Assembly (NCBI RefSeq): GCF_947507565.1 | Contig: NC_089185.1 | Span: 1,736,001-1,800,000 of the forward strand | Direction of reading: 5' to 3' | Length of the DNA: 64,000 nucleotides | Origin: Oscarella lobularis | Lineage: Eukaryota > Porifera > Homoscleromorpha > Homosclerophorida > Oscarellidae | Shown here: piece by piece, positions 20,830 through 32,334 of the stretch | Layout: every line of letters begins with the position of its first letter | Position numbering within the stretch: the stretch's first letter is position 1 | Translations under genes and position numbers: made by a program | The notes under the pieces: model-generated | Told to the model about the DNA's origin: nothing | The model's database searches: none | What the model saw: only the letters and a program-made list of their open reading frames with translations

Positions 20830-21510
20830 AAATCTATAAATCTCCTGCACTTCGCGGCTATTCGGAGTTGTAATCATGTAATTTTTCCTGCGCAAGCAGT
20901 TTAGCTAAATAAACTTTATCTTTTATTTTCTATAAATTACCATTTACCGTTAAGCAACAACAAACCTAGAAACCGTTATTCTAGTATGCTTTGTGCACTT
21001 TTAAAAATTCTTATACGTGATGCATTTTAAAAGTAGATTCTTCAAAAAACAGGGATGCAATGTAAAATCTTGTCCTAAACTAAAAGAATAGAGTAGACTC
21101 ACCTTTTGGCAAAAAAAATCAAAACGGTAAAGTAGAGAAAATGGTCCTTTTAACCATTCCCAGCTTACTGCAAGGTGTTCCCCTCTTGAATGGCTGCCAC
21201 AGCCTAAAAAAGAAACGATTAGTATTTTGAACTTACCCTTCCGGTTACCGTCCCTAGAAAATAGGTAGGCGGATTCTGGCTAATCCCGGTTGAATTCTGT
21301 CTCAATTTTTTTACAGCAGCAGGATTCCTTAAGGATTCTGTCCGTATCCGAAAATCATGCAGATGCTTTCGCAGAATCCTGCAGGAAAGAGGACATCTTG
21401 CGAGTATCCTTACGGAATCCTGCCAAAACGATCAAACAGAACTCCCGAAACGTATATCGTCCACTGCGTAGTTAAAATCGAATAGATATGCTGGAAATCA
21501 TTTGTCCACG
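20830..21510. other. no recognisable gene, AT-rich
   Basis: Nothing identifiable. GATTCTG/CAGAATCC-like words recur between about 21260 and 21420. Confidence 0.5.
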
Positions 21511-21589
21511 AAGATTTGAACCAAGGTAGGGGTTGGGCAAGTAATCTAAGCACGATAATGTCCTTATTGCCTGCGGGTACGCCAACAAA

Positions 21590-21760
21590 AACGCTTTCAC
21601 GGTTTGTGCAAATGATGGGCCACTCTATTGCCCACATCCTTACAGGCAGCGTGGATTCGGCGACTCAAAAGCTGAAGTTTGAAGATATCTGCGATCCCGA
21701 TCTGCGAGCGACCGTTAACGAGGCAGGCCTGGCAGAGCAAGAAAACGGCTATAATTTCTG
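21590..21760 (+). pseudogene. HECT-like gene fragment
   Basis: One frame reads FVQMMGHSIAH, then SGSV-like SVDSATQKLKFEDICDPDLR and ATVNEAGL. The intact HECT gene at 61680-64000 has the parallel series FIVGKLMCHAILH, SGDVDEATKAISFADIPDHG. The middle that separates these blocks there is missing here, so this is a deleted copy. Confidence 0.55.
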
Positions 21761-21959
21761 TAACTTATTTTGTACTAAATTATGCAAGCAGACACGAATT
21801 CTGAAATTGATACGATTCTTACGGACGAAGTTTGGCAGCTCGATTGTGAAATGTCTTTTTATACACGCTCTCTACAGATGTCGTTCTAATCCGCAAAGGA
21901 ATAAGAGAAACGGAATTAGGAATGCCCCTAAAGTTAAAACTGACTGAGTAGAAACATTA

Positions 21960-23190
21960 AGGCATTTTATTTTGTTCCATCGCCTTCTCTCTTCGTACCT
22001 CTTTCCCTCTCTTCCTTGAGTAAACTGCTGCATGAATACAGTGTATTTCCGATTGATAACGCTGTGGAAGAGGCTGACTGCCGATAAGCGGACCTCTGAG
22101 GGTGGCCTTCGAAGCCAAGGAAAGAGAAAGGGGACTTCAGAGTCAACCGGTGAGTGATTATCTCGCTATTTGTGAGCTTTCTCTTGCAGCGAGTCCCATG
22201 CAGTCCTTTGCGAGGAACTGCGCCCTGGCGAAGGAAGAGGAATGAGTCCCGAATGACGCATTTGCGTTAGTAAGTGAGGTGCCGTTTATACTTAATCCAC
22301 AAATGATGCGTTTTGGTGCGGTACTGATTCTAACGCTGTGCAGACTGTCATTGCGACAGACGTCGTTTAGGGAACCGCTTGTCGTTCTGGAGTTATGTAC
22401 AAGTAAATCGCTAAAAAAGTAATTATTATTATCGTGTTTCGACAGTTGTCAAAAATTGGGCCAGTGGCTGAAGCGCAAGTTGACGGAGACGAAGTCGGCG
22501 GAGACGAAGTCGACGAAGAGGCAGCAAAGGAAGCAATAGTTTCTGTGCGAAGCTACTGGTCCAAGTCGTGTAAGCATTCACATGAAGGCGGGGTTGTCTG
22601 TCACAAGGCATCTAAGTGATTGCAAATTCCCAGTCGAGCCAGAGTCACTTTTGCAGAGAATTCTTTTGCGCAACACGCAACCTTGCATATTGTTGATTTT
22701 TACTTTCCCGCAGAACAAGTGGACACTTTCAATCGGTTCTGCAATCTATTGGAAATTATTCTTGCTTCGGACGCAACGCAAAGAAGCTCAGGTGAATTTA
22801 CTCCGAGGCTGAAACTGCAGTGGAGACTTTCTTCACCAGGAGCTCTTTTTCTAAGCTCTCTATTTATGTATTTATATAGATCCGTTTCCGTCCCATTGGA
22901 AATTAATCCCAAGCAATCCAGTATCTGGAAGAGGTCTGTTGCAACAAAATCTTTCCCGTGTTGTAGAGTCGATCAGAGTAGAGTAGTACTTGACGAGTCT
23001 ATAACAGGATAAAAGGAGATATTTAATGCAATTAAAGATGTAAGCGGCCTTAAGGCTACGCGCTCGCTAACAAATGAAGTCGCAGCGATAAACTGTGAAG
23101 TTACCAAAGACCTTTAACTGAAACGTTCGAAGGAGAATATTAAACATGGAGAACCCCGCGGCTTATACCTAAATCTAAATCTATAGCTCA
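21960..23190. other. no recognisable gene
   Basis: Short open frames only (for example plus 22434-22619, plus 22620-23012), without family signatures. Confidence 0.45.
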
Positions 23191-23214
23191 AAATTCTTTC
23201 ACGATCGCTACTTG

Positions 23215-23750
23215 CACATATACCTGATTCGGTCCAAGGTCTAGTTGTCCCGTAACATCTGCAATAGACTGGAAGACACGGTTTATGTGCAAAAAGTCTG
23301 CTTTTTCAAATTTGTCTGCAGCTGTTGGAACATCGCGTCTTTTCTGGCAGACTTGTCGCGTTATCCAACTGGAAGGATCTTTAAAAAGGTGGACAATCTC
23401 TTTTCGCTGGCGCCGCATTCCAGGGCAATCTAAATGGACTATTAAATCAGCCGCGTAAAACCATATCAAACGTGCCTGTGCTGAAAACCCGATCAAGTCC
23501 GCTTACCCGTCTGCCGTGCGGCAGAGAGCAGCAGGGAAATATTTCAAAACCTTTTTTTGATTGATAAAGCTTCTCCTCCTTCAACAGCTTGTTGCTTGCA
23601 CCTCTTGGCGAGGCTGATTATGTTTCCGATGCTTGATGATGCTTGCTCGCACAGCTCTGCTAGAGCACGAAACGCTTCCTCTTCCTCTGCGCTTTTTGAA
23701 GGATTCACCGCCGTTTCGATTGGGATGACAAGCAGTCGAGAAAGAAGTCT
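23215..23750 (-). CDS. possible two-exon gene of unknown family
   Basis: Two minus-strand stretches have good coding composition and splice-like borders. About 23560-23750 carries RLLVIPIETAVNPSKSAEEE and LAELCEQASSSIGNIISLAK. About 23215-23430 carries DCPGMRRQRKEIVHLFK and INRVFQSIADVTGQLDLGPN and ends at a GTATAT donor. The first is helical and Ser/Ala-rich. I do not recognise a domain; order and linkage are inferred. Confidence 0.3.
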
Positions 23751-23904
23751 AAGAAAGGTTCAAAGATATTTTGTAGAAGGTAAGTAGTTACCTCTGATTG
23801 TTGCCAAAGGAGAAATTGCATGTGAACATGAAACTGCTCTTGGCTTGCCCAGTTCCTTGCTTGATTGAGTCAAAGGTCAAGATTCTCGATTAATTCAACA
23901 CACA

Positions 23905-25005
23905 GATGACCGACCACAAACCACTGGAAAGCATTGCCAAGAACACCAAAACGTCTTCAACTCATGCTGCTGAGACTTTAACGCTACAAACTGGAGATAC
24001 GTTATCAAAAGGGTACTACGATGTACCAAGCCGACACCCTTTTCTAGAGCGTACTTGCACGAAGGGGAAGCCGCGACATGGCAGTCGGAGTTCTGTTTGA
24101 AGTTGGTAGCAGTAAACACCAGTGAGGAGCCGAATATGCAAGCAGACCTAATGAAAGATAGTCAAGTTGAAACGCAAAAGGATGTACAGCTACAGGCTGT
24201 AAGCAATCTTGCGAAAAATTGCTGGCCAAAAGCGCGAGCAGACGTCCTAGAGACAGCCCGTGCGTTCCACACATTTTGTGAAAGCTTGACGTTACGAAGT
24301 GGATTGATATACGTACAAGGATGACATAATCGTCATACCACTAGCGCTAAGAAGTAGAATGCACAAGGAAATTCACAACTCGCATCTTGGAAATCAAGGC
24401 TGCATTCGACGGGCAAAGGAATCACTCTTTTGGCTGGAATGGGAGCAGCTACACGTGATTACGTGTCCTAATGCAGTACCTGCAACACTTATCGTCCGGA
24501 ATAAACCCAAGAGCCGTTATTGCCGCACAACGTGCCAGAGAGGCCTTGGGCTAAAGTGGGAATGAATTTGCGTTAGGTCAGGCTACTCAAACTTTTTCGA
24601 GGTCGATAAGCTCACGAATGCGCTATCATCGTCGGTAATTCACAAAGTCAAAGGATATTTTGCTCAACCACGGCATACGTGAGACTGCGATTAGTGACAA
24701 CGGTCCTCAGTTTGACAGCCGTGAGTTCAAGAGTTTCGCAAAGGAATTGGGTTTCGAGCACAAGACTTCCTCTTCACGATACCCTCAATCGAAACGGAAC
24801 GTCGAGAATTTGGTGAAAACGTTCAAGTCAATTATCAAGAAATGTCTTACTGCAAAGGCAGACATTTACTTGGCGTTACGTACTGGATTTTTGCAATTCA
24901 CCTACCGAGAAGATAGGCTCAAGCTCAACGTCTTTTCGGTCGTAGAACCAAGACACGTCTACCGAGGACTCGAAGAGAGTCAGAAACGAAGTTCAAGAAA
25001 GTAGA
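23905..25005 (+). pseudogene. Gypsy-type LTR retrotransposon pol relic
   Basis: In order, through several frame changes and stops: the end of the reverse transcriptase-linked RNase H (TDHKPLESIAKN), a spacer, the H2C2 zinc region (HLGNQGCIRRAKESLFW), and the integrase core with DNGPQFDSREFKSFAKE and SSRYPQS. The order RNase H, zinc, integrase is that of Ty3/Gypsy pol. No flanking LTRs or gag were identified. The copy is broken throughout and cannot encode a working polyprotein. Confidence 0.85.
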
Positions 25006-25149
25006 GTCGCAAAGTCATGGAGAGTCAGCAGGAAGCCTACATATCTGGAAGATTACGTCACGAAGTGATCCAAACCTGAAAGAAAGGAAGATGTGACGAA
25101 CTAGTAGACGTAAAAACGCTGATTAGATTAAGCTCCTGTTCTGCACGAG

Positions 25150-25726
25150 TCTAGATAGCATTCTGTAAGCAATAGAGCACAACGTAACCACGCGTTAAAG
25201 AGTCGAACACCCTGGTTGAAAACGCCGATTCCCCTCTTGCTTTTATCCACCACCGATAGCCTTCCGAAATCAATTGGACGGTCGAAAGGGGCCATTTCGT
25301 CCGAAATGCCTCAACGAACGATTGATCGTCGATGAAATGAATGACCGCTCCAAACAAAGATGCTCTATTTGTCCAGCCTCTCGTAATCATGCAACTTGAT
25401 CCCCGCACGTGCAAACATGGAAAAGTATTCACCCAAACCGCCAACATGGACCAATCCTGTTCGCTTTTCGACGATCGAGTCTACTGTACCTCTTTTCTTT
25501 TCGCGATCATGAATACATTTCTCCAGATCGAGTCGCTATATATTTGCCACATGCAACCGTTAACCGCCCACGCACGTCTACAGTCCATTTTAGGCGTGTC
25601 AAAGCCCGAAGAGTCTGCTACAGTAAACGTGACAACACCCCGTTCTCCCGCGGCAAACAACGCAATCCAACCATGACTTTTATTCTCTGAACCCAAAAAT
25701 GGAACCCAACAAGCAGAAAAAACCAT
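25150..25726 (-). CDS. possible gene of unknown family
   Basis: Two adjacent minus-strand open stretches: 25490-25726 (HGWIALFAAGERGVVTFTVA ... GCMWQIYSDSIWRNVFMIAK) and 25150-25447 (WTNRASLFGAVIHFIDDQSF, EGYRWWIKARGE). Composition looks protein-like, but the two are not joined by an obvious splice and no family is recognised. Confidence 0.25.
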
Positions 25727-26099
25727 GCAAATCAGGCTACGCGCGAAGAAAAACTAATAGCGCTTCGTATTTGTCGGTACGATTTTCGCTGTAGCCTGTC
25801 GCTCTGCAAACGTTTATGCATTCTTGACTCGCGCCGGCTTTCGAGCGATTCGGCGATTATAAGATTCAATGTTGGCAGCTTGACTTCGCTTCATAGGACT
25901 GGAGCAAAACGAATAAACGCTTGGGATGTAGTGCGGTGGGCAAGGATCATTAAACTTGGCCTCCGACACAAAATAGCGACAGCAAAGCCACGAATGGCTC
26001 GACGGCTGCCACTCTTCGCGGCGAACGGCTGCAATTCAGACGTTGCGACGCTCTGTACCCACCGAAGGTAAACTGTGCCACTTATCGCGGTGCTCGGGG

Positions 26100-27530
26100 A
26101 CGGCGAGGCGACCTCTGGGTGGTTCCTTCCGTTGCCGCAGTCGATGGCAACTCGTTCGGGGCTCTGTTACGGACGCTGGCTCAGGCTGTTCCTCCGCCAA
26201 CGTCGCCGGACTTCGCGTTGGTGGACGGCGTGTCCGTCTCGGGCAAGATGGTGGCGAAAATCCTGGCGGGTCAGTGCGTGGAGCTGGTGGAACTCCTGCC
26301 GGACAACCTCGAGCTGCTGAAGCGTATGGAGCGCCGTTACCGCCAAAAATGGGTTTAATACCCTTCGGTTCGTTTTGCTACCGGTTCTTGCTGTCTCCTC
26401 CTACCGATTGCCTCCATCGGTTGAAAAAACCGATGGAAGCAATCGGTTAAAGCAAAATGTTTTGCTTCAACTGGTTAGAGAAAACTACTTGGTTTCAACC
26501 GATTAGAGCAAACTTTGCTCCAACCGGTTAGAGCAATCTCTCTGAATAAAAATGAGTGCCTTGTAAGATATTAATTATTGAAAAGTGTTCTTTAGGCAGA
26601 ATGATTTTAAATAGATTGTAGTAAAATCTCTTTTTATTTTCTCTGCAACTAGCGGAAAATTCTGCGATGAACGTGTAAAGTAAAGAAAAACTGCAATTGG
26701 CAGAAAATAGGTCATTAAATGTTCAGAGAACTACCACAAAATGTTGAATTGCAAATCAGTGATCGGTAAAACCCACTGAGTTGAGGCCCATAACAGTCTC
26801 ACTCTGACTTTTAAATTCTATGTAGCTGCTGTTGAAGCAAAAACGTTTGCTCTGCTCTAACCGGTTGGAGCAAAGTTTGCCTAACCGGTTGAAGCAAAGT
26901 AGTTTGCTCTAACCGGTTGAAGCAAATAATTTTGCTCTAACCGATTGCTTCCATCGGTTTTTTCAACCGATTGAGGCAATCGGTAGGAGCAGACAGCAAC
27001 AACCGGTAGCAAAACGAACCGAAGGCTAGTGAACCGATTTTTGGCGGTAACGGCGCGCCATAGAAGCGCGAGGTTGGTCCGTTCTTCGAGTCCTCAGTCG
27101 CGCTCCCAGCTGCGCTTGATCCCGAGCAATCACAGCTGGGCGCGCTGTTTCAGTACGTATGCGATCGTACGCTGCGCTGCCGACTCCTCACGCACGGCGT
27201 CGCTATTGTCGTACATGCGCCTCATTCTGGAAGAGGCGGCCAAACTCGGAGGCGAGGGTGGGCGTACGCACGACACGCGTTTTCGCAAGGTCGCTGCTAT
27301 GCGTTCGGAGCTGGACTAGGCCACACCGCATCAGGGCATCTATGCCCAGACGTTCGTGGCTCTCGGCTCGAACGCGCCTCGCTGCCCTTTCTGCCTGAAT
27401 ACGGATCACATTAAGGCCAACTGCCCATTGCGCGACGCCTCAAAGGATCGGAATGTGGCTTGCAACGCGTCGCCGGCGGGTGCTTGTGCTAAACCGCGGC
27501 CGATTTGCCGCGGCTTCAACGATGGCTAAT
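26100..27530 (+). pseudogene. gag-like retroelement gene, interrupted
   Basis: The left part (26119-26336) has FALVDGVSVSGKMVAKILAG and VELVELLPDNLELLKRMERR. The right part (from 27051) has SWARCFSTYAIVRCAADSSR and, after a stop, the zinc-knuckle-like CPFCLNTDHIKANCPLRD. This architecture (core, the SWxxxFxxYAxV block, C-terminal CxxC...H...C knuckle) is that of gag-like ORFs common in sponge and cnidarian retroelements. The fold-back at 26337-27050 splits it, and further frame changes and stops occur. Confidence 0.6.
26337..27050. mobile_element. 0.7 kb fold-back element with AACCGGTT-rich arms
   Basis: Starts TTACCGCCAAAAATGGGTTT and ends with the inverted counterpart (AACCGATTTTTGGCGGTAA). 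The arms (about 130 bp) also share CCTTCGGTTCGTTTTGCTAC and a nested pair CCGATTGCxTCCATCGGTT with its complement. Inside, CTAACCGGTTGGAGCAAA-type units repeat in both orientations. The flanks are GCGCCG and CGGCGC, which are themselves inverted, so the duplication is unclear. No coding capacity. Confidence 0.85.
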
Positions 27531-27583
27531 GTCAGTGTTCGACCAAAAAACCAGTTAAAAGGGCTGTTTTAGTTCGCTCTTTT

Positions 27584-27898
27584 GTGAAATTAGTAAAGTA
27601 TTTCTTTACGGTAAAAGAATCAGAAGACTGCTTTCTCCTCAGCGGACACCTTAACCAAGATCCCATTGAAAACTATTTTGGCCAGCAATGGGCCAGAGGC
27701 GGATCTTCCGAAAATCCATCGGTGCGGCAAGTGCTTGACAATTCCATGTCCATTAAGCAGCAGGGGTCGTTGGCTCTTATGCCCGTGAGAGGGAATTCCA
27801 GCCGGAAAAGGCTTAAGTTTTCGAAGGAAGTGGTTGACAGTACGCCTCTTTCTAAACGTCGTCGTAGGCGTGGACCTTTGAAAAAGAACCGATTCTAA
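27584..27898 (+). pseudogene. P-element/THAP9-like transposase C-terminal fragment
   Basis: Contains LSGHLNQDPIENYFGQQWAR and SENPSVRQVLDN. The pattern LNQDxxENxFxxxR...NPxxRQ marks the C-terminal RNase H-like region of P-type/THAP9 transposases. Only about 100 residues with a basic tail remain; nothing upstream matches. Confidence 0.55.
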
Positions 27899-28007
27899 TA
27901 CTAACGTTCCTATATAATGATTATAACGTTGACGACGAGAGAACACCATGAACACTGTTTGCCTGATTTATTAAGCGATTTCCTAATGCTACGACTCTTA
28001 GAAACTC

Positions 28008-28901
28008 TCAAGCTCTTCTCGCGCTTGTACTGTTCGAGCCAGCTTGCAACAACAGAAAAACCTCGAATAGCGAAACAATCTCTCTTAGCAGTTCGTCTCG
28101 CACGCTTTCGTCTGCGTCTCTAGTTACGTCCGTCCATAACGCCATGACAGCCTTCTCCTGCAAAATTTCCACCTTGACGTGATCGACAGAGACGTTTTGC
28201 TTAACCAGCATCGTCGGCAGCGTGTCGCGAAGACGTTTCTCGATGGCGATGAAAAAAGAGAAAGCATCGTCGGAAATTACAAATAGGCTACCGCGATTAA
28301 TCCGGCGCAGCCATGCTTCCGAGTCCATTCAAAAGCTGTCATCTTCGGCTGTTGAAAAGAAGTTGTCCCGGAGTTGTTCCAATAGAAAACAAAATTCTCT
28401 GCTTTTAGGCGAGTCGGCCAATCTGTACTTTCGCAGAAGCTTATGTGGAATGAATCCCGACATGTACCTCAAAGCGTTCATTTCATTATCCGTTATGGTG
28501 CGATCGATGCTAGTTCCACCTTGAGCGACTGCAAATTCTCGACAGAAAGCATTCTCGAAAAGATAGTCGTTTATTGACTGCGGTAGCAAAGGGTCTTCCG
28601 CAGCGATCCCAATATTCGCAAACAGTGACTCCCAATGTAAGGGCAAAATGGTCAACGACACCTCTCGGAAGACGACCGATGCTTTCTCTCGTCTGGCAGC
28701 AGACGATGCGACGCCTAACGCTTGTTTCACGCAGTCGTTGACCGCGGAGACGATTATCGACGCCGTCCAAGCGCATTCTGGGCTCCCTAGGCGACATCGA
28801 AGCTGTTCGGCAAGTTCCAACGCCTGCGAGTAACGCGAAGAATGAGTTGGACATATCTCCTTGTCGAGAAACGCGTCGATGGCAGCTGAAAAAGCTTCCA
28901 T
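28008..28901 (-). pseudogene. conserved metazoan orphan family, one in-frame TGA
   Basis: ATG at 28901 opens a frame of 190 residues (MEAFSAAIDAFLDKEICPTH, NEMNALRYMSGFIPHKLLRK) to a TGA at 28329-28331. The same frame then continues without a break for about 105 residues (AWLRRINRGSLFVISDDAFS, IEKRLRDTLPTMLV) to a stop near 28008. The YMSGFIPxKLL and NRGSLFxxxDxxxxFFxxIE phrases are, from memory, typical of an uncharacterised family repeated in sponge and cnidarian genomes. Joined by read-through or a one-base substitution it would be about 297 residues. Function unknown; its copy number suggests links to mobile DNA. Confidence 0.55.
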
Positions 28902-29110
28902 GGAGAGCGAGACACAGCTAGCGCCACGCGAAGTCACGTGACAGCGGCTAGTTACCAATCCCTCTTCTATTTTATCTCTGATTGCACAAAACTTTATAGT
29001 GAGAATTGCATGAAATGCATTCTAGATGACGATTTTTAGCGATGCTACAATAAAAGTGCTATAAGCGGGCAGGCGTCTCATAGTGTACTAGTTTCCCTCA
29101 GATGTCACAA
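28902..29110. other. short intergenic segment sharing a phrase with 1680
   Basis: ACCAATCCCTCTTCTATTTTATCTCTGATTG-like sequence starting at 28952 matches the bases right of the hairpin at 1680. No gene seen. Confidence 0.5.
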
Positions 29111-29316
29111 AAGATTTAGTTCAACGCGAAGGGAGCGCTTTGGGGTTTTGCGGCGGCCTCGGTGCCACCACAGGTGTCGAAATCTGTGGTTGATCGCACC
29201 GCGCGCTTATGGGCAAAATCTAAGAAAGGTCGCGCTGGGGAGATAGACTTACGCGCGCGCCGCGCGCTCTTGTAGCAGAGGCACATATAATCCGTCAACG
29301 ATGACAGCGCAACGAC

Positions 29317-29582
29317 CTACCTCTTCGCTGGGACGACCTTCGCGACGAACTACAATCGACGGACGACAGCGTCGTTTCCTGGGCGCAAAGACGAGGTCTT
29401 TTGGCGACGGAAGGAACGCGTCGGTGTCCATCGTGCCATCGGCCGATGAAGCGCGCTTTTCGCCCTGGAACAGGCCACAGAAGAGAAGAAGGCCTCTATC
29501 TGCGGCGCTGTTCCAGATGCAACAAGGAGCGGTCGGTGCGAATCGGGACGTGGTTCGACAACTCCAACTTGACGCTGCTGTC
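29317..29582 (+). pseudogene. ISXO2-like transposase N-terminal zinc-ribbon exon
   Basis: One frame reads LRWDDLRDELQSTDDSVVSW, then RRCPSCHRPMKRAF, GLYLRRCSRCNKERSVRIGT and WFDNSNLTLLSG, ending at a GTGTGC donor-like site. Two CxxC pairs followed by R-I-G-T-x-F is the N-terminal zinc ribbon of ISXO2-like (IS1595) transposases. The DDE half is absent: the sequence breaks into a Helitron fragment on the opposite strand. Confidence 0.75.
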
Positions 29583-29830
29583 AGGTGTGCTTACTGAACA
29601 GGCGACATAAATCAGTCGGTGGGAAAAACATTTAGTAGCAAGGAAGAGCCCAACGGTTGTGAGTGTTTGTCCCTGTGATTTATTAATTGTCATGGCGAAA
29701 CATTGGCTTGACGGGAAACTGTAAGCGTTTAAATGGAATTGTGGTGTCTGAGGGAATGAGGGTAATTTGTGGTATAAAAACATGGTCTCCTTTGTATTGG
29801 CCAATTGCTATCGTTGAAATGATTGTTGAA
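29583..29830 (-). pseudogene. Helitron helicase C-terminal fragment
   Basis: Two minus frames give IPQITLIPSDTTIPFKRLQF and then FAMTINKSQGQTL, LATKCFSHRLIYVACS. These match the last helicase motifs of the full Helitron at 49.8 kb (IPLIPTDTTIPFRRLQFPI, FAMTINKAQGQTLDIVG, HGQFYVACSR). One frameshift; truncated at both ends. Confidence 0.85.
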
Positions 29831-29931
29831 ATGTAAATAGGAAAAGATCAACAGTGTAGCAACGTCTTAACTTTTCTTCCTGTGCAGCCCGACTAAATTA
29901 GCCGGAATTGCAAGTGGCATCGGATGTGAAC

Positions 29932-30850
29932 TACTTTCAGACGAGGAGGAAGTCACGGTTCCCGTCTTTCGAGAATCGGTTCTGTCAAGCGCGTTTGCGT
30001 ACTGCAAGCGAATGAAATTCAATCCGAAACGTCGATTGGCGGTACAGGATAAGGACTATTACATCGCTAGTTGTGTAGCAGTTTTTTGTTTTTGAATTCG
30101 ACAGATCGATTTCCTCGAGTCAGCTGTTGACACTGGTGGACCTCGCAGAGAATTATGGAGACTTGCTGCAGAGGAAATCGCCAGTAACGTCTCCCACGGA
30201 ACGGAAACGAAGAGGGTGCCTATCGTCATTACAGAAATGATTGCGGAAAATCAGCGCTATATCGGCAAGAAAGTCACTAATACTTTTTCTGTGATCTTGT
30301 TTACTAGAAAGAAGAATTTTATCTGGTTGGCATGCTGATGGCGATGGGAATACCACACGGCGGCTCGCGTTTTCCTGTTTTTCTCCGTACGTCTTCCAAT
30401 ATTTTTGCACGCCGGATATCTTGAATATTGCCGTTGACATCGAAGACATGCCTCACCTTGGGGCAAAGCAATTGGCTAAAAACGTAAGATCGCATGTAAA
30501 TAATCAGGCTATATGTAACGCCGATTGCCCTTCTTTTTACATAAGGTTGAAGGTGATAATGACACTGACCAGTTAAGGAAGATTTTCGAGGACGAAGAAA
30601 ACCAAGCACTTATCAGTGATACGGGTTTTCGAAGGCCACTGGCATTCGGTGACATTTCGTGGAAAAGGGAGATCGTCCGTTGTCTGACTCTACTATTGCC
30701 TGACCAGCGTCCAAGCCGCTCTCGAACAAATTCGTACAGGCTTACAAACGTTCGGCGTTCTCGACCTTATGCAGCAACACCCTGTTCTTTTCCGCGACTA
30801 TTTCGTTTTCGATAAGAAGTTGCTCATGACTTTCGGTTGGCACCGCATTA
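29932..30850 (+). pseudogene. HECT-like ubiquitin-ligase gene, decayed copy
   Basis: Spliced pieces with introns 30042-30104, about 30273-30307 and about 30484-30546. The first exons carry EVTVPVFRESVLSSAFAYCK and AVDTGGPRRELWRL, the latter the HECT G-G-P-R-R-E motif. Later exons carry EEFYLVGMLMAMGIPHGG, YFCTPDILNIAVDIEDMPHL, ENQALISDTGFRRPL, and LEQIRTGLQTFGVLD. The catalytic C-terminal lobe was not found. Two frameshifts (near 30375 and 30690) break it. Paralogous in layout to the intact gene at 61680-64000. Confidence 0.7.
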
Positions 30851-31052
30851 ACGTTGTTTTATTATGCGTTGGCTATTGCTTTTTATAGAGGCCCTTCTCA
30901 AACTTTTTTCGAAGGGTGAATTTCACAAATAAGGAAGCAACCAGGCAAAGTGGGTAATGGAGCCCAAGACGCACATGATGTTCTTGCAGTATCTCGAGGA
31001 CTGCGACTGTAAATCTTCCATCAGAACAATATGTGCCTTACTCTTTCACATA

Positions 31053-31130
31053 CAGTAGAACCTCTCAATAGCGGACACTTTGGGACGACGTTTTTTGTCC
31101 GCTATAGAAAGGTTGTCCGCTCTAAGAGGG
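31053..31130 (+). repeat. solitary Tigger-type terminal repeat
   Basis: TA is followed by CAGTAGAACCTCTCAATAGC and a mirrored TTGTCCGCTATAG/GCGGACA pair. CAGTAGAACCTC is exactly the first 12 bases of the complete Tigger at 58447. No matching right end was found nearby. Confidence 0.65.
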
Positions 31131-31219
31131 CTGGCTATTTTGTTTACTTATCCTTTTACTTTTTTTACAACAACTACGAGAAGTAATCTAAAATATGTTT
31201 CTGCTTTGTTTTTTGACAC

Positions 31220-31965
31220 TTACACATGGCAACGCGATCTACACAAGAAGCAACCATGTTCGTAACAGCCTTTGCTTTTTAAAAACTCTTCAACATCCTC
31301 AAGGCTCGTCATGGCTTCTCCAAAACTCCAACTGGTTTGTAGAGCACAATATCTGCACCATGAAGATAATGTTATGCACTTGCAGTAGGGCCAAACACCA
31401 CACTCACAGTTCGCCTTTCCTCTGAACTTAGATTTGTCGCTGTGGAAGTTTTCAAATGCGAATCGCTGAACATCCGCAATTGTTGCCGTCAGAGGAAGGT
31501 GAGCCAAAGGAATATTGATATCGGCAGTTTGGGTGTCACTGTCGAACGCCTTCAAAACCGTCTTGTGCCTGGAATTGGTGGAGAGACACCGAGGAATAAT
31601 ATTCACTTCGACCATCTTAGCCAAAAAAATGAGAGTTTGAAAGGGAAATGTATCAGCCTGTGCAATGTCTCTTACGCGTTCAGCGTCTTGCTGACGAGCT
31701 TTGTTTTTCTACTAGATTTCTTCTTCGACTCGTCTTGTCCGCGTCATTTAGAGCGAGCGACGGTTTCGTACTTTCTTTCCAGCTTCTCCAGTTTGGCCAG
31801 ACGTTGACATCGATCGTCTTCTGCTGAAAGGTGATCAGGGATGAAAGTGCATTCCTGTGTTTTACCGTCCTGCGGAGGAAGGGAAGCGGCTGCGATGATG
31901 ACATCGTCATCATCGCTACTGCTATGATCTTCTTGGCGCAACGTTCGGCGAACAGACATCGCAAA
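31220..31965 (-). CDS. possible two-part gene of unknown family
   Basis: The upstream part (ATG near 31959) has SVRRTLRQEDHSSSDDDDVI and QRLAKLEKLERKYETVARSK, acidic then helical. The downstream part (31220-31660) has KMVEVNIIPRCLS, HKTVLKAFDSDTQTADINIP and ATIADVQRFAFENFHSDK, then Cys-rich CECGVWPYCKC. The second looks like a beta-rich ubiquitin-like segment but this is a guess. A TGA lies in frame between them, so an intron or a lesion is needed to join them. Confidence 0.3.
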
Positions 31966-32065
31966 AGGTGGAGAAAAAGGCAAGGACGCACAGAGAGAGA
32001 AGTGAAGGACAGAAGACGCATAGTGCGCTAAGAGAACATTCTAGAAGATAGGCGTGCCTTTCAAA

Positions 32066-32306
32066 AGTCACTTGTTCAAAGTCACTTGTCACTAGTTCAA
32101 AGTCACTCGTCACTTGTTCAAAGTCACTTGTCACTAGTTCAAAATCACTTGTCACTTGTTCAAAATCACTTGTCACTAGTTCAAAATCACTTGTCACTAG
32201 TTCAAAATCACTTGTCACTAGTTCAAAATCTCTTGTCACTAGTTCAAAATCACTTGTCACTTGTTCAAAATCACTTGTCACTTGTTCAAAATCACTTGTC
32301 ACTTTT
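32066..32306. repeat. 21-bp minisatellite, about 12 copies
   Basis: Unit approximately GTTCAAAATCACTTGTCACTA. On the minus strand the array is a continuous open frame of a 7-residue repeat (VTSDFEL). Copies differ by one or two bases. Confidence 0.92.
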
Positions 32307-32334
32307 TTCGAAAATCACCCGACCGGGCCACCAT

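Noticed and set aside
31922-32302. Repeat protein of SDFELVT heptads as a real gene
   Set aside because: The frame is open only because the unit is 21 bp long; there is no supported start, domain or flanking exon.
32066-32306. CRISPR-like array
   Set aside because: Copies are directly contiguous 21-bp units without unique spacers, so it is a minisatellite.
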